Shown: piece by piece, positions 1 through 5,214 of the stretch
Position numbering within the stretch: position 1 is the first letter of the stretch
Layout: each line of letters starts with the position of its first letter
Source: Chloroflexota bacterium
Lineage (GTDB): Bacteria; Chloroflexota; Anaerolineae; Caldilineales; Caldilineaceae
Direction: 5' to 3'
DNA: 5,939 nucleotides
Assembly: GCA_003577005.1 (NCBI GenBank)
Contig: QEUW01000447.1
Location: 1 to 5,939 of the forward strand
Made by a program: the position numbers and the translations under genes
Notes under the pieces: model-generated
Seen by the model: the letters and a program-made list of their open reading frames with translations, nothing else
The model's database searches: none
What the model was told of the DNA's origin: nothing

Positions 1-14
1 TCTACGTTCTACGT
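1..14. repeat. 7-bp tandem duplication at the end of the small gene
   Basis: TCTACGT occurs twice head to tail (1-7 and 8-14), covering the TAG stop of the small gene (9-11, minus strand). The window edge may cut off further copies. Confidence 0.6.
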
Positions 15-401
15 TATATCGATGCCACCGCGGCGTTGGCGGCGTTGTTGGCGTTCTTTTTCTTGTTGCGCCTGGCTTTCGGTGCGAGCGATGAGGTCGT
101 CGAGGGCGGCCCGCAGGGCGAGGAGGGTTTCGCGGCGGGCGGCGTAAGCGTGGACCCAGAATGCCTCTGAGAGGCCCAGATCGTTGTGACGTAACTCTTC
201 CAGCAGACCGGTGGCCCCTTCGAGCAGCCACGCCAGCGTGTTGAAGGATGCCGGGCGTTCGCTGGCCGGTTTGCGTGTTGGCTCCTCATACTCGGGCTCG
301 TAGGGCCGGCTGCGGGCGCGGTCACGGGTGGAACGCGCCTTTCCGCCGAGCTTGACCTCTATCTCTTCCTCGTGCCGATCACCGTTGGCAGTGCCAGCCA
401 T
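9..401 (-). CDS. Small charged protein of unknown function
   Basis: I do not recognise this 130-residue protein. The N-terminal third (about residues 1-52) is rich in Glu, Arg and Pro and looks disordered. The middle (about 53-107, from FNTLAWLL to LDDLIART) is a likely helical segment with an amphipathic Leu/Ala pattern and conserved-looking aromatics (FWVHAY at 81-86). The tail (108-124) is Gln/Arg/Glu-rich and probably helical, and the protein ends in RRGGIDIT. No signal peptide or membrane segment is visible, so it is presumably cytoplasmic. An in-frame ATG lies 15 codons upstream (position 446), but the start at 401 is preferred because GGAG (minus strand, 407-410) sits 5 nt before it. 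It lies about 100 nt downstream of the acetyltransferase gene on the same strand and may share its transcript. The frame is well supported; the function is unknown. Confidence 0.72.
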   Translation of the reverse strand: MAGTANGDRHEEEIEVKLGGKARSTRDRARSRPYEPEYEEPTRKPASERPASFNTLAWLLEGATGLLEELRHNDLGLSEAFWVHAYAARRETLLALRAALDDLIARTESQAQQEKERQQRRQRRGGIDIT

Positions 402-406
402 GACAA

Positions 407-410
407 CTCC
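407..410 (-). promoter_or_regulatory. Ribosome binding site deciding the start of the small gene
   Basis: GGAG on the minus strand, 5 nt upstream of the ATG at 401-399. The alternative upstream ATG at 446 has no comparable purine-rich site in front of it, so this motif favours the shorter product. Confidence 0.5.
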
Positions 411-453
411 GTCGTGTGAAACGCATGAACAAATGGGCTTGAGCAATCAATGG

Positions 454-474
454 TTGGCGCAATAGGTACGCCAA
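454..474. other. Small inverted repeat between the acetyltransferase and the small gene
   Basis: TTGGCG (454-459) and CGCCAA (469-474) form a 6-bp perfect stem with a 9-nt loop. It lies 27 nt beyond the acetyltransferase stop, in the direction of transcription. There is no T-tract on the minus strand after it, so it is not a classical intrinsic terminator. It could be an mRNA 3'-end or processing structure, or chance. Confidence 0.3.
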
Positions 475-480
475 TCTCTC

Positions 481-508
481 ATTTCCTTACGAGCATTTCC
501 TTACGAGC
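481..508. repeat. Perfect 14-bp tandem duplication over the acetyltransferase stop codon
   Basis: ATTTCCTTACGAGC occurs twice head to tail (481-494 and 495-508) with no mismatch. The TAA stop of the acetyltransferase (501-503 on the minus strand) lies in the right-hand copy, so the extra copy only lengthens the 3' untranslated part and does not change the protein. It looks like a recent slippage duplication. Confidence 0.85.
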
Positions 509-1655
509 GATAAACCAACACCCGCATGACCTTATAATCCTCGCCGCCAAAGCGGTATTTATATTCTTCGTCTCCTTGCATGAAGTCAAAGACGCGACTG
601 CCGGCAGCGATGGCATACTGGATGCTGTAGGCAAGGATCACCCAGCCGGGGCTGAGATGGGCGTGGGCGTCTGGGTCATAGCCGGAGTTGTAAAGCCAGA
701 AGCGCCGGTTATATTGAAACGCCATAAGCGCAGCGGCTTTTTCACCGTTCAACGTGAGAAAACAGAGCCGCAAATAGCCGGCGTCGGCCATGACACGGGC
801 GGCGGCGATAAAGAAACGGTGCATCTCCGGCGTCATAAACTCGGCCTTGTCGGCGCGGCTGGCGCGTTGGAGCGCGATAAAGTCGTCCAATTCGGCTTCC
901 AGGCTGTGCTCCTTGCCGACAAAATAAAAGCCGACATCTGCTTCGCGTTCAGCGCGGCGCTGTTTGCGGCGAATTTCGTGGCGCTGCTTCTTGTCTACCT
1001 GGTGTTCCAGATATTCATCATAGCGTAGTGGGAGGCAAAATTGCGGCGCCGTATCATCCTGCGTCACCTCAACCCGCAGACCGGCCTGCCTGTAGAGCTG
1101 GGGTACGATCTGGTAGGTAAGGCAATCTTCTGGTAGATTGCAGAGGTCGAGCACATCCCATTGGGGTGCGGCAGGGCTTTCTAACCAGGCGAGAAGGTTA
1201 CGGAAAACCGTCTCCTCCCAGCCGCGGGCGATGATGGCGTCGAGATAGTCGCTCACTTCGATACAGCCGACGAGATTGAATTTGAGCTTCCCGGCAAAGG
1301 GACCGTCGTGATTTTTTACAAGGTATAGGGGTACGATCCCCACAAGCTCGTCTGTATCTGGATGGCGAAAGGCGATGATCCAGAGATCACCCTCTCCTTG
1401 GTAACGCCACCAGGTCGTTTGCCACTCATGGGTAAGAAAGATGGAGTTAAAGCGGCTGCGCTGGAGCAACTGATTCCATTCGGTCGCCAACGCTGTAAAA
1501 CCATCGGGCATGGCATCGGGGCCGTAGACTGTATAGAGCAGTGGCTTGGCGGCTCCGGGCTGAGCAAGGATAGGGTCTTTGTGCGTACCGTCAGCACCCT
1601 GGGCGTCGGATGGCGCCACGGCGACTTCATCCACACAAAGACAGGATACACTCAT
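501..1655 (-). CDS. GNAT-family acyltransferase, CelD/FemAB-like
   Basis: A 384-residue protein that resembles the CelD/BcsL-type GNAT acetyltransferases (Acetyltransf_6 domain), soluble enzymes that transfer an acyl group from acyl-CoA and are often encoded with exopolysaccharide or cellulose genes; FemAB-type peptidyltransferases share the fold. Residues 1-38 are a poorly conserved leader. Residues 41-112 look like the N-terminal half-domain (FLTHEWQTTWW at 73-83, LVGIVPLYLV at 104-113), followed by SDYLDAII (135-142). The C-terminal GNAT domain spans about 210-375, with a very basic helix at 220-237, the strand LCFLTLNGEKAAALMAF (297-313), the family-typical LYNSGYDP (321-328) and FDFMQGDEEYKYRFG (356-370). 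Length is normal for the family and the frame is intact. The ATG at 1655 has a purine-rich AGGAAAGGG 11 nt upstream. The acceptor substrate cannot be told from sequence. The surface-protein gene lies upstream on the same strand. Confidence 0.88.
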   Translation of the reverse strand: MSVSCLCVDEVAVAPSDAQGADGTHKDPILAQPGAAKPLLYTVYGPDAMPDGFTALATEWNQLLQRSRFNSIFLTHEWQTTWWRYQGEGDLWIIAFRHPDTDELVGIVPLYLVKNHDGPFAGKLKFNLVGCIEVSDYLDAIIARGWEETVFRNLLAWLESPAAPQWDVLDLCNLPEDCLTYQIVPQLYRQAGLRVEVTQDDTAPQFCLPLRYDEYLEHQVDKKQRHEIRRKQRRAEREADVGFYFVGKEHSLEAELDDFIALQRASRADKAEFMTPEMHRFFIAAARVMADAGYLRLCFLTLNGEKAAALMAFQYNRRFWLYNSGYDPDAHAHLSPGWVILAYSIQYAIAAGSRVFDFMQGDEEYKYRFGGEDYKVMRVLVYRS

Positions 1656-1695
1656 AGTTGCGGTCGCCCTTTCCTGGAGGTTTGCACTGTTGAGC

Positions 1696-1730
1696 GCGAA
1701 GTATCAGGCTTCGCTATAAATAGTATAGCG
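1696..1730. other. Two overlapping, mutually exclusive hairpins
   Basis: Inverted repeat 1 is GCGAAG (1696-1701) with CTTCGC (1709-1714), a 6-bp stem with a 7-nt loop. Inverted repeat 2 is CGCTATA (1712-1718) with TATAGCG (1724-1730), a 7-bp stem with a 5-nt loop. They share positions 1712-1714, so both cannot form fully at once. Repeat 2 covers the putative -10 of the acetyltransferase promoter and could be an operator. Repeat 1 would lie at the 5' end of the mRNA. Confidence 0.5.
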
Positions 1731-1750
1731 CAGCCGCCCGCAACCGGCAA
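1722..1750 (-). promoter_or_regulatory. Predicted sigma70-type promoter for the acetyltransferase gene
   Basis: On the minus strand a -35-like TTGCCG (1750-1745; 4 of 6 to consensus) is followed after exactly 17 nt by TATACT (1727-1722; 5 of 6). Transcription would start near 1715, giving a 5' leader of about 60 nt before the ATG at 1655. The -10 lies inside a 7-bp inverted repeat (1712-1730), which suggests possible control by a bound protein. This is prediction from motif and spacing only, and sigma70 consensus use in this organism is assumed. Confidence 0.4.
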
Positions 1751-1829
1751 GTAAGAGCACTTCCCGGGAAAGAGGAAAGCAATGAAGTAGCACTTTTGTT
1801 AAATGCCGCGCTCTTTGTTCTTTGCGAAA

Positions 1830-3821
1830 CTACGGATACTGGCGCGCCGACGCCCGGCGTAACCGGCCAATCTGCACCACCAGCACGATGATAATGGCGA
1901 TCAGCACCGGAATACTGCACAAGACTGCCAGTGCGCCCAGCATCCGCCGCCACCACGGCTCGGCGGTAGGTTGGCTCACCGCCGGCGCCCCTACCGGCGC
2001 ACGCACCTGCGGTGTTCCCGCTCCCACAGTTGCCGTTGGCGTCGTGAGGATGGCGACGGCGGCCCCAGGTTCGGTTGCCGTTGGTGTGGGCGTAGCTGGC
2101 GGCGGCACTTCCTCCTGGATCGCAACAGTTGGCGGGGGAGGGGTGTCCGTTGGCGGAAGTGGTGTAGCAGTTGGGAGGAAGGGTGTGTCCGTTGGCGGGG
2201 GTGGCGTCGGTGAAGAAATGGGTGTGTCAGTCGGCATTGAGGTAGGCGAAGGCGGCGGCAGATAGACATCTTGCTCGACCGGTGGCTCACCGGCTGAATC
2301 AGGGCGTTCAAAGGGGATCGGAGCGGCGCCGCAGACCAACAGCTCCACATCATCCACATACATCCATGTGCGAGCGGGGTCGGCGTTGTTGAAGACATTG
2401 AAATAGACAAAGAAGCTGCGCCCGCGATAGGGAGTCAGATCGAGCGCGCGTTGCTGCCAGACGCCATCCGTGCTGCGAAAGCGAGTAAGCACCCCCATGA
2501 CAGCCGAGTTCGGGGCGAGCAAGATCACTTCCTGGCGGTCGTCGTTGCGCTCTGCACTGGGTAGCGTCGGCTCCTGGCTGTAGGCGGCCTGCCACCAACG
2601 TAACTCTATACGGTTGGCGCTCCACGGCACGCTCACCAACTGGCGGATGGAGGAGTAGCTCGCCACGTTCTCTCCGACGCCTGGTGGGTTTCCCAACAAG
2701 ATCGAGCGCGCCCCGCTCCTCGCCACGTCGGTCGTGTAGCGCGGCGGAACCGGACTATCGCCGATATCCCAGTCGCTGAAGCTTTCAAAGCTGCTATTGG
2801 CAATAAAATTGACACAGCCAGGTGGCGATGGCGCCAGCGCCGGCCAGGGCTCAGCCGGCGCCGCCCCGGCGGGGAAGGCCGTGGGCGACTCCACCCACGG
2901 GAGCGCAGCGGGCGAGGCCAATTCGGGTGTATCGCTGGGAACCAGCGTAGGCGATACAATCAAGGCAACGGTCGGTGAACCTGTCGGCGATGGTGTGGAG
3001 GATGCGGTGGGCGCAACGGTCGGTGAACCTGTCGGCGATGGTGTGGAAGATGCAGTGGGCGCAACGGTCGATGTGGCGGCCAGCGGCGGTGGTGGCGTTT
3101 GTGTGTCCGTTGGTGCGATTGGCGTCAACGAACAATATTCGATTTCCACATCATCGATATACATCCAGGTGCGCCCGCGCAACCCATCGTTGTGAACGCG
3201 GAAACGCAGGCTCATCACCTGGCCGCGGAATGCGGTCAAATCTCGCTCGACAAGTTTCCAGGCGAAGTCGTTCTCCTGCACGTTGAGCAGCGAAAACGCC
3301 AACTGGTCCGAATTGTAGTAATAGAGATCGGCCTGTTGCAGGTCATTGCTCGAGTCAGCGTCGGAGCGAGGCTGATAGCGAAAACGCAAAATGATGCTCG
3401 TGGCGTCGCGCGGGAAAGGCACAGGGTTGTAGCGCACCTCACTCACGCTGGCGATGTTAGGAAGCTCGACCCCGTTGCCGATACGCAACGCTTGCGTGCT
3501 GTCGCTAAAGGTAACTTCGTTGGTGTACATGGGCGGGCGCGGGCCAGGCTGGATCTGCCAGTGGGGACTGACCACCTCGAAGTCGCCGTTCTGGACAAGG
3601 TTGATACAGCCGGGCGCAATTTCGCCGGCAGGTGCAGGGAGCACCGGCAACCACGAGAAGAGCAGCGCACAAAGGACAACTACGGCCACAGCCGCGCCCG
3701 AACACACCGCTAAGCAAGGAGAAGCGAGTTCACTGCGCGCCCCGGCATCTTCGTCGCGGCGTCGATCTCCCGTTGATTCCTGCTCGACGACTGCTTGTCT
3801 CCGGCCCAGATACCGGGTCAA
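1830..3821 (-). CDS. Membrane-tethered surface protein with two jelly-roll-like domains
   Basis: A 663-residue extracytoplasmic protein. A basic N-tail (1-37) precedes a hydrophobic segment (about 38-61), a signal peptide or anchor with an Ala-Pro-Ala site at 63-65. Domain A (about 71-230) and domain B (about 335-497) are paralogous. Both begin Gly-Cys-(I/V)-Asn with NGDFE or NSSFES soon after, share a W...DLT.(F/Y)RG block, and end in RTWMY(I/V)DDVE followed by Cys. The outer cysteines (72/230 and 336/497) could close each domain with a disulfide. The folds resemble CBM4_9-type carbohydrate-binding jelly rolls, but the ligand is unknown. Thr/Pro/Ser linkers (231-334 and 498-620) follow each domain. 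The second leads to a C-terminal membrane helix (about 629-650) and a short basic tail (RLRRASAR). There is no catalytic motif and no LPXTG. The start is TTG (3821), chosen because AGGAAGGA lies 9 nt upstream and an in-frame stop at 3855-3857 leaves no other upstream start. Confidence 0.82.
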   Translation of the reverse strand: MTRYLGRRQAVVEQESTGDRRRDEDAGARSELASPCLAVCSGAAVAVVVLCALLFSWLPVLPAPAGEIAPGCINLVQNGDFEVVSPHWQIQPGPRPPMYTNEVTFSDSTQALRIGNGVELPNIASVSEVRYNPVPFPRDATSIILRFRYQPRSDADSSNDLQQADLYYYNSDQLAFSLLNVQENDFAWKLVERDLTAFRGQVMSLRFRVHNDGLRGRTWMYIDDVEIEYCSLTPIAPTDTQTPPPPLAATSTVAPTASSTPSPTGSPTVAPTASSTPSPTGSPTVALIVSPTLVPSDTPELASPAALPWVESPTAFPAGAAPAEPWPALAPSPPGCVNFIANSSFESFSDWDIGDSPVPPRYTTDVARSGARSILLGNPPGVGENVASYSSIRQLVSVPWSANRIELRWWQAAYSQEPTLPSAERNDDRQEVILLAPNSAVMGVLTRFRSTDGVWQQRALDLTPYRGRSFFVYFNVFNNADPARTWMYVDDVELLVCGAAPIPFERPDSAGEPPVEQDVYLPPPSPTSMPTDTPISSPTPPPPTDTPFLPTATPLPPTDTPPPPTVAIQEEVPPPATPTPTATEPGAAVAILTTPTATVGAGTPQVRAPVGAPAVSQPTAEPWWRRMLGALAVLCSIPVLIAIIIVLVVQIGRLRRASARQYP
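2965..3070 (-). repeat. 48-bp in-frame tandem repeat in linker 1
   Basis: Two adjacent 48-bp units (2965-3012 and 3013-3060) differ at only two positions, both silent. A third copy begins at 3061 and decays after about 10 nt. Each unit encodes the same 16 residues (VAPTASSTPSPTGSPT, residues 253-268 and 269-284). The repeat lengthens the Thr/Pro linker between the membrane-proximal N-terminus and domain B, and copy number could vary by slippage. Confidence 0.9.
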
Positions 3822-3830
3822 GGCGCTTTT

Positions 3831-3838
3831 TCCTTCCT
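3831..3838 (-). promoter_or_regulatory. Ribosome binding site supporting a TTG start
   Basis: AGGAAGGA on the minus strand, 9 nt upstream of the TTG at 3821. No ATG or GTG is available in frame between the upstream stop (3855-3857) and this TTG, which makes the unusual start codon credible. Confidence 0.5.
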
Positions 3839-3943
3839 GGCTGGCCGCACGGCGTCAACACTGGTAGCAGAGCCGCTGGCGCGTGCAACAAGGATGGTCA
3901 CGACGCCGCCGATTCTACCACAGGTGTGGGTGTGATGCAATGC

Positions 3944-3988
3944 TGGTAGCGAAGCGGAGCCTTTCCCAAAAGCATCGCTCCGCTACCA
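3944..3988. repeat. REP-like 45-bp imperfect palindrome
   Basis: The left arm 3944-3956 (TGGTAGCGAAGCG) pairs with the right arm 3976-3988 (CGCTCCGCTACCA) over 13 positions with a single A:C mismatch, leaving a 19-nt loop. A competing register pairs AGCGGAGC (3953-3960) with GCTCCGCT (3977-3984) perfectly over 8 bp. The compact size, near-symmetric ends and intergenic position resemble repetitive extragenic palindromes. Only one copy is in the window, so its repetitive nature is inferred. A short T-run (4001-4005) lies 12 nt past the stem, too far for a standard terminator. Confidence 0.65.
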
Positions 3989-4066
3989 CTTGCCAACCTA
4001 TTTTTGTATCTGGCCTGCTATGCGTTAAAGTTGAACCATCAAACCAACGACCAAACCTCGATGAGC

Positions 4067-4074
4067 AAGGAGGA
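4067..4074 (+). promoter_or_regulatory. Strong Shine-Dalgarno site for the dehydrogenase
   Basis: AAGGAGGA is nearly the full anti-16S complement and lies 6 nt upstream of the GTG at 4081. It decides the start in favour of GTG 4081 over the in-frame ATG at 3883, which would add 66 residues unlike any family member. Confidence 0.85.
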
Positions 4075-4080
4075 ACAATC

Positions 4081-4977
4081 GTGAGCGAACGTGTTGGCTT
4101 TGTCGGCCTCGGCATCATGGGGCAGGGCATGGCGCGCAATCTGATCAAGGCTGGTTACACCGTCCATGTCTGGAATCGCACCGCCAGCAAGATGGAGCCG
4201 CTGGTAGCTGACGGCGCCCAGGCCGCCGATAGCCCCGCCTCCGTCGCGGCACAGTGCGATATTGTGGTCACCTGTGTCAGCGACACGCCCGATGTGGAAG
4301 CGGTGATCCTGGGCGAGAACGGCATCATCCACGGCGCCAAACCGGGGGCGCTGGTAATCGATTGCAGCACCATCAGCCCGCAGGCAACGCGCGAGATCGC
4401 CGCAAAACTGGCAGAAAAAGAGATCCACATGGTGGATGCGCCGGTCAGCGGCGGCAGCGAGGGCGCGGCGCGGGGCACGCTCACCATCATGGTGGGCGGC
4501 GCTGAGGAAGATTTTCAGCGCGCACTGCCCGTGCTCCAGGCCATGGGCAAGACCATCACCCACATCGGCGAGGTCGGTTCGGGCCAGGTGGTCAAGCTGG
4601 TGAACCAGGTGCTGGTCGTGGGCAACTGTCTCGCCATGTGCGAGGCGCTCTTGCTCGCCCAGGCCGGTGGCGTTGACCTGCAAAAGACCTTTGACGCCAT
4701 CAGCCAGGGCGCTGCCGGCAGTTGGATGTTCACCAACCGCGCCCCGCAGATCATCCGTCGCGACTGGCGCCCCGGTTTTATGATTTCGCTCCAGCAAAAG
4801 GACCTGCGCCTGGTGCTCGACGCCGCCGATGAGTTGGGGGTGCCGCTGCCGGGCACGAGCCTCATCTTCCAACTCTACCGGACGCTCGAAGCCCGCGACC
4901 TGGGAGCCGAAGGCAATCATGCGCTGGTCAAGGCGTTGGAATATCTGGCTGGCTTTGAGGTAGGACCGCAAGAGTAG
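4081..4977 (+). CDS. NAD(P)-dependent beta-hydroxyacid dehydrogenase (GarR/HIBADH/glyoxylate reductase family)
   Basis: A cytosolic oxidoreductase of 298 residues, the usual family length. It interconverts a small beta-hydroxyacid and its semialdehyde or keto form; candidates are tartronate semialdehyde (2-hydroxy-3-oxopropionate), 3-hydroxyisobutyrate, or glyoxylate/succinic semialdehyde. The Rossmann domain (1-163) has the dinucleotide motif GLGIMG (9-14). NRT at 32-34, after the second strand, is typical of NADPH-preferring members, where NAD enzymes tend to carry an acidic residue. The substrate loop DAPVSGGS is at 119-126. The catalytic lysine is K172 in GSGQVVKLVNQ, with N175 next to the active site. 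The all-helical C-terminal domain (164-298) carries the family-typical PGF...QQKDL, with K240. The start is GTG with an excellent ribosome binding site. The gene stands alone, followed 28 nt later by a terminator. The exact substrate cannot be assigned. Confidence 0.93.
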   Translation: MSERVGFVGLGIMGQGMARNLIKAGYTVHVWNRTASKMEPLVADGAQAADSPASVAAQCDIVVTCVSDTPDVEAVILGENGIIHGAKPGALVIDCSTISPQATREIAAKLAEKEIHMVDAPVSGGSEGAARGTLTIMVGGAEEDFQRALPVLQAMGKTITHIGEVGSGQVVKLVNQVLVVGNCLAMCEALLLAQAGGVDLQKTFDAISQGAAGSWMFTNRAPQIIRRDWRPGFMISLQQKDLRLVLDAADELGVPLPGTSLIFQLYRTLEARDLGAEGNHALVKALEYLAGFEVGPQE

Positions 4978-5004
4978 ACATAAGTTCAACGAGCAGGATA
5001 CAAC

Positions 5005-5057
5005 AGAACTGCGGAAGGAGGGAGCGATTCGCGCTTTCTCTATCCGCAGTTCTTTTC
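5005..5057 (+). terminator. Intrinsic terminator after the dehydrogenase gene
   Basis: A perfect 11-bp stem, AGAACTGCGGA (5005-5015) with TCCGCAGTTCT (5043-5053), is followed at once by a T-rich run (TTCTTTT, 5050-5056). The 27-nt loop can fold further by pairing around GAGCG/CGCTT. The stem begins 28 nt after the dehydrogenase stop. The minus-strand side has no T-run, so it works in the plus direction only and separates this gene from the adaptor gene. Confidence 0.88.
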
Positions 5058-5214
5058 CTGTGCCGATCTTGCACAGCCCACCCACAGTATGAGACAAGCT
5101 TTACTGTCCCCCATGCCCGGTTGGGCTAAGATGATGCCAGCCAATCTATTCGCATGCGCCTAAAGATCAGGTTTGTGGCAACCTGAACAGCCCGATCTTC
5201 GTAGAGATTGTTGT
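5058..5214. other. Leader region of the adaptor gene
   Basis: No gene is seen here. Because a terminator precedes it, a promoter for the adaptor gene is expected in this stretch. The best pair I can find is weak: TTGGGC (5121-5126), 18 nt, TCTATT (5145-5150). Close to the start codon are a 6-bp perfect hairpin, CAGGTT (5168-5173) with AACCTG (5180-5185), and outer complementary pentamers AAGAT (5163-5167) and ATCTT (5195-5199) that could enclose it. An 8-bp palindrome CGCATGCG lies at 5151-5158. Confidence 0.4.

Larger units (their letters stand above)
3822..4080. other. Divergent intergenic region
   Basis: This 259-nt region separates the surface-protein gene (minus) from the dehydrogenase gene (plus) and must hold the promoters of both, but I see no confident -35/-10 pair on either strand. 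It contains a 45-bp imperfect palindrome (3944-3988). The hexamer TGGTAG or its complement CTACCA occurs four times in alternating orientation (3862-3867, 3915-3920, 3944-3949, 3983-3988). An AT-rich stretch lies at 3999-4008, and a strong Shine-Dalgarno site precedes the dehydrogenase. The plus-strand frame of the dehydrogenase stays open back to an ATG at 3883, but the part upstream of 4081 reads through the palindrome and is unlikely to be coding. Confidence 0.6.

Noticed and set aside
402..446. Longer form of the small protein starting at ATG 446
   Set aside because: There is no good ribosome site before 446, whereas GGAG sits correctly before the ATG at 401. Not excluded outright.
450..1028. 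Plus-strand open frame of 192 codons
   Set aside because: It is antisense to the acetyltransferase, whose motifs are clear, has no ribosome site of note, and reads as low-complexity shadow sequence.
1761..1770. Ten-bp perfect palindrome TTCCCGGGAA between the surface-protein and acetyltransferase genes
   Set aside because: It is short, has no loop and no T-run, so it is not a terminator. It could be a protein site, but nothing else supports this.
1830..1970. Sortase or exosortase sorting signal at the C-terminus of the surface protein
   Set aside because: There is no LPXTG-like or PEP-CTERM motif before the helix, only a hydrophobic helix and basic tail; a plain membrane anchor explains it.
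2965..3070. Tandem 48-bp units as a possible CRISPR array
   Set aside because: The units are contiguous with no spacers, are in frame, and encode a Thr/Pro linker.
3099..3713. Plus-strand open frame of 204 codons within the surface-protein gene
   Set aside because: It is antisense to domain A and the N-terminus of a well-supported protein and shows no domain of its own.
3883..4080. N-terminal extension of the dehydrogenase from the ATG at 3883
   Set aside because: It would add 66 residues before the Rossmann motif that normally starts near residue 5, and would translate a palindrome. The strong ribosome site points to GTG 4081.
4039..5097. Long minus-strand open frame (352 codons) opposite the dehydrogenase
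   Set aside because: It runs antisense to a textbook enzyme, through its terminator and its upstream region, and its protein shows no recognisable domain. It is an open frame caused by high GC and codon bias.
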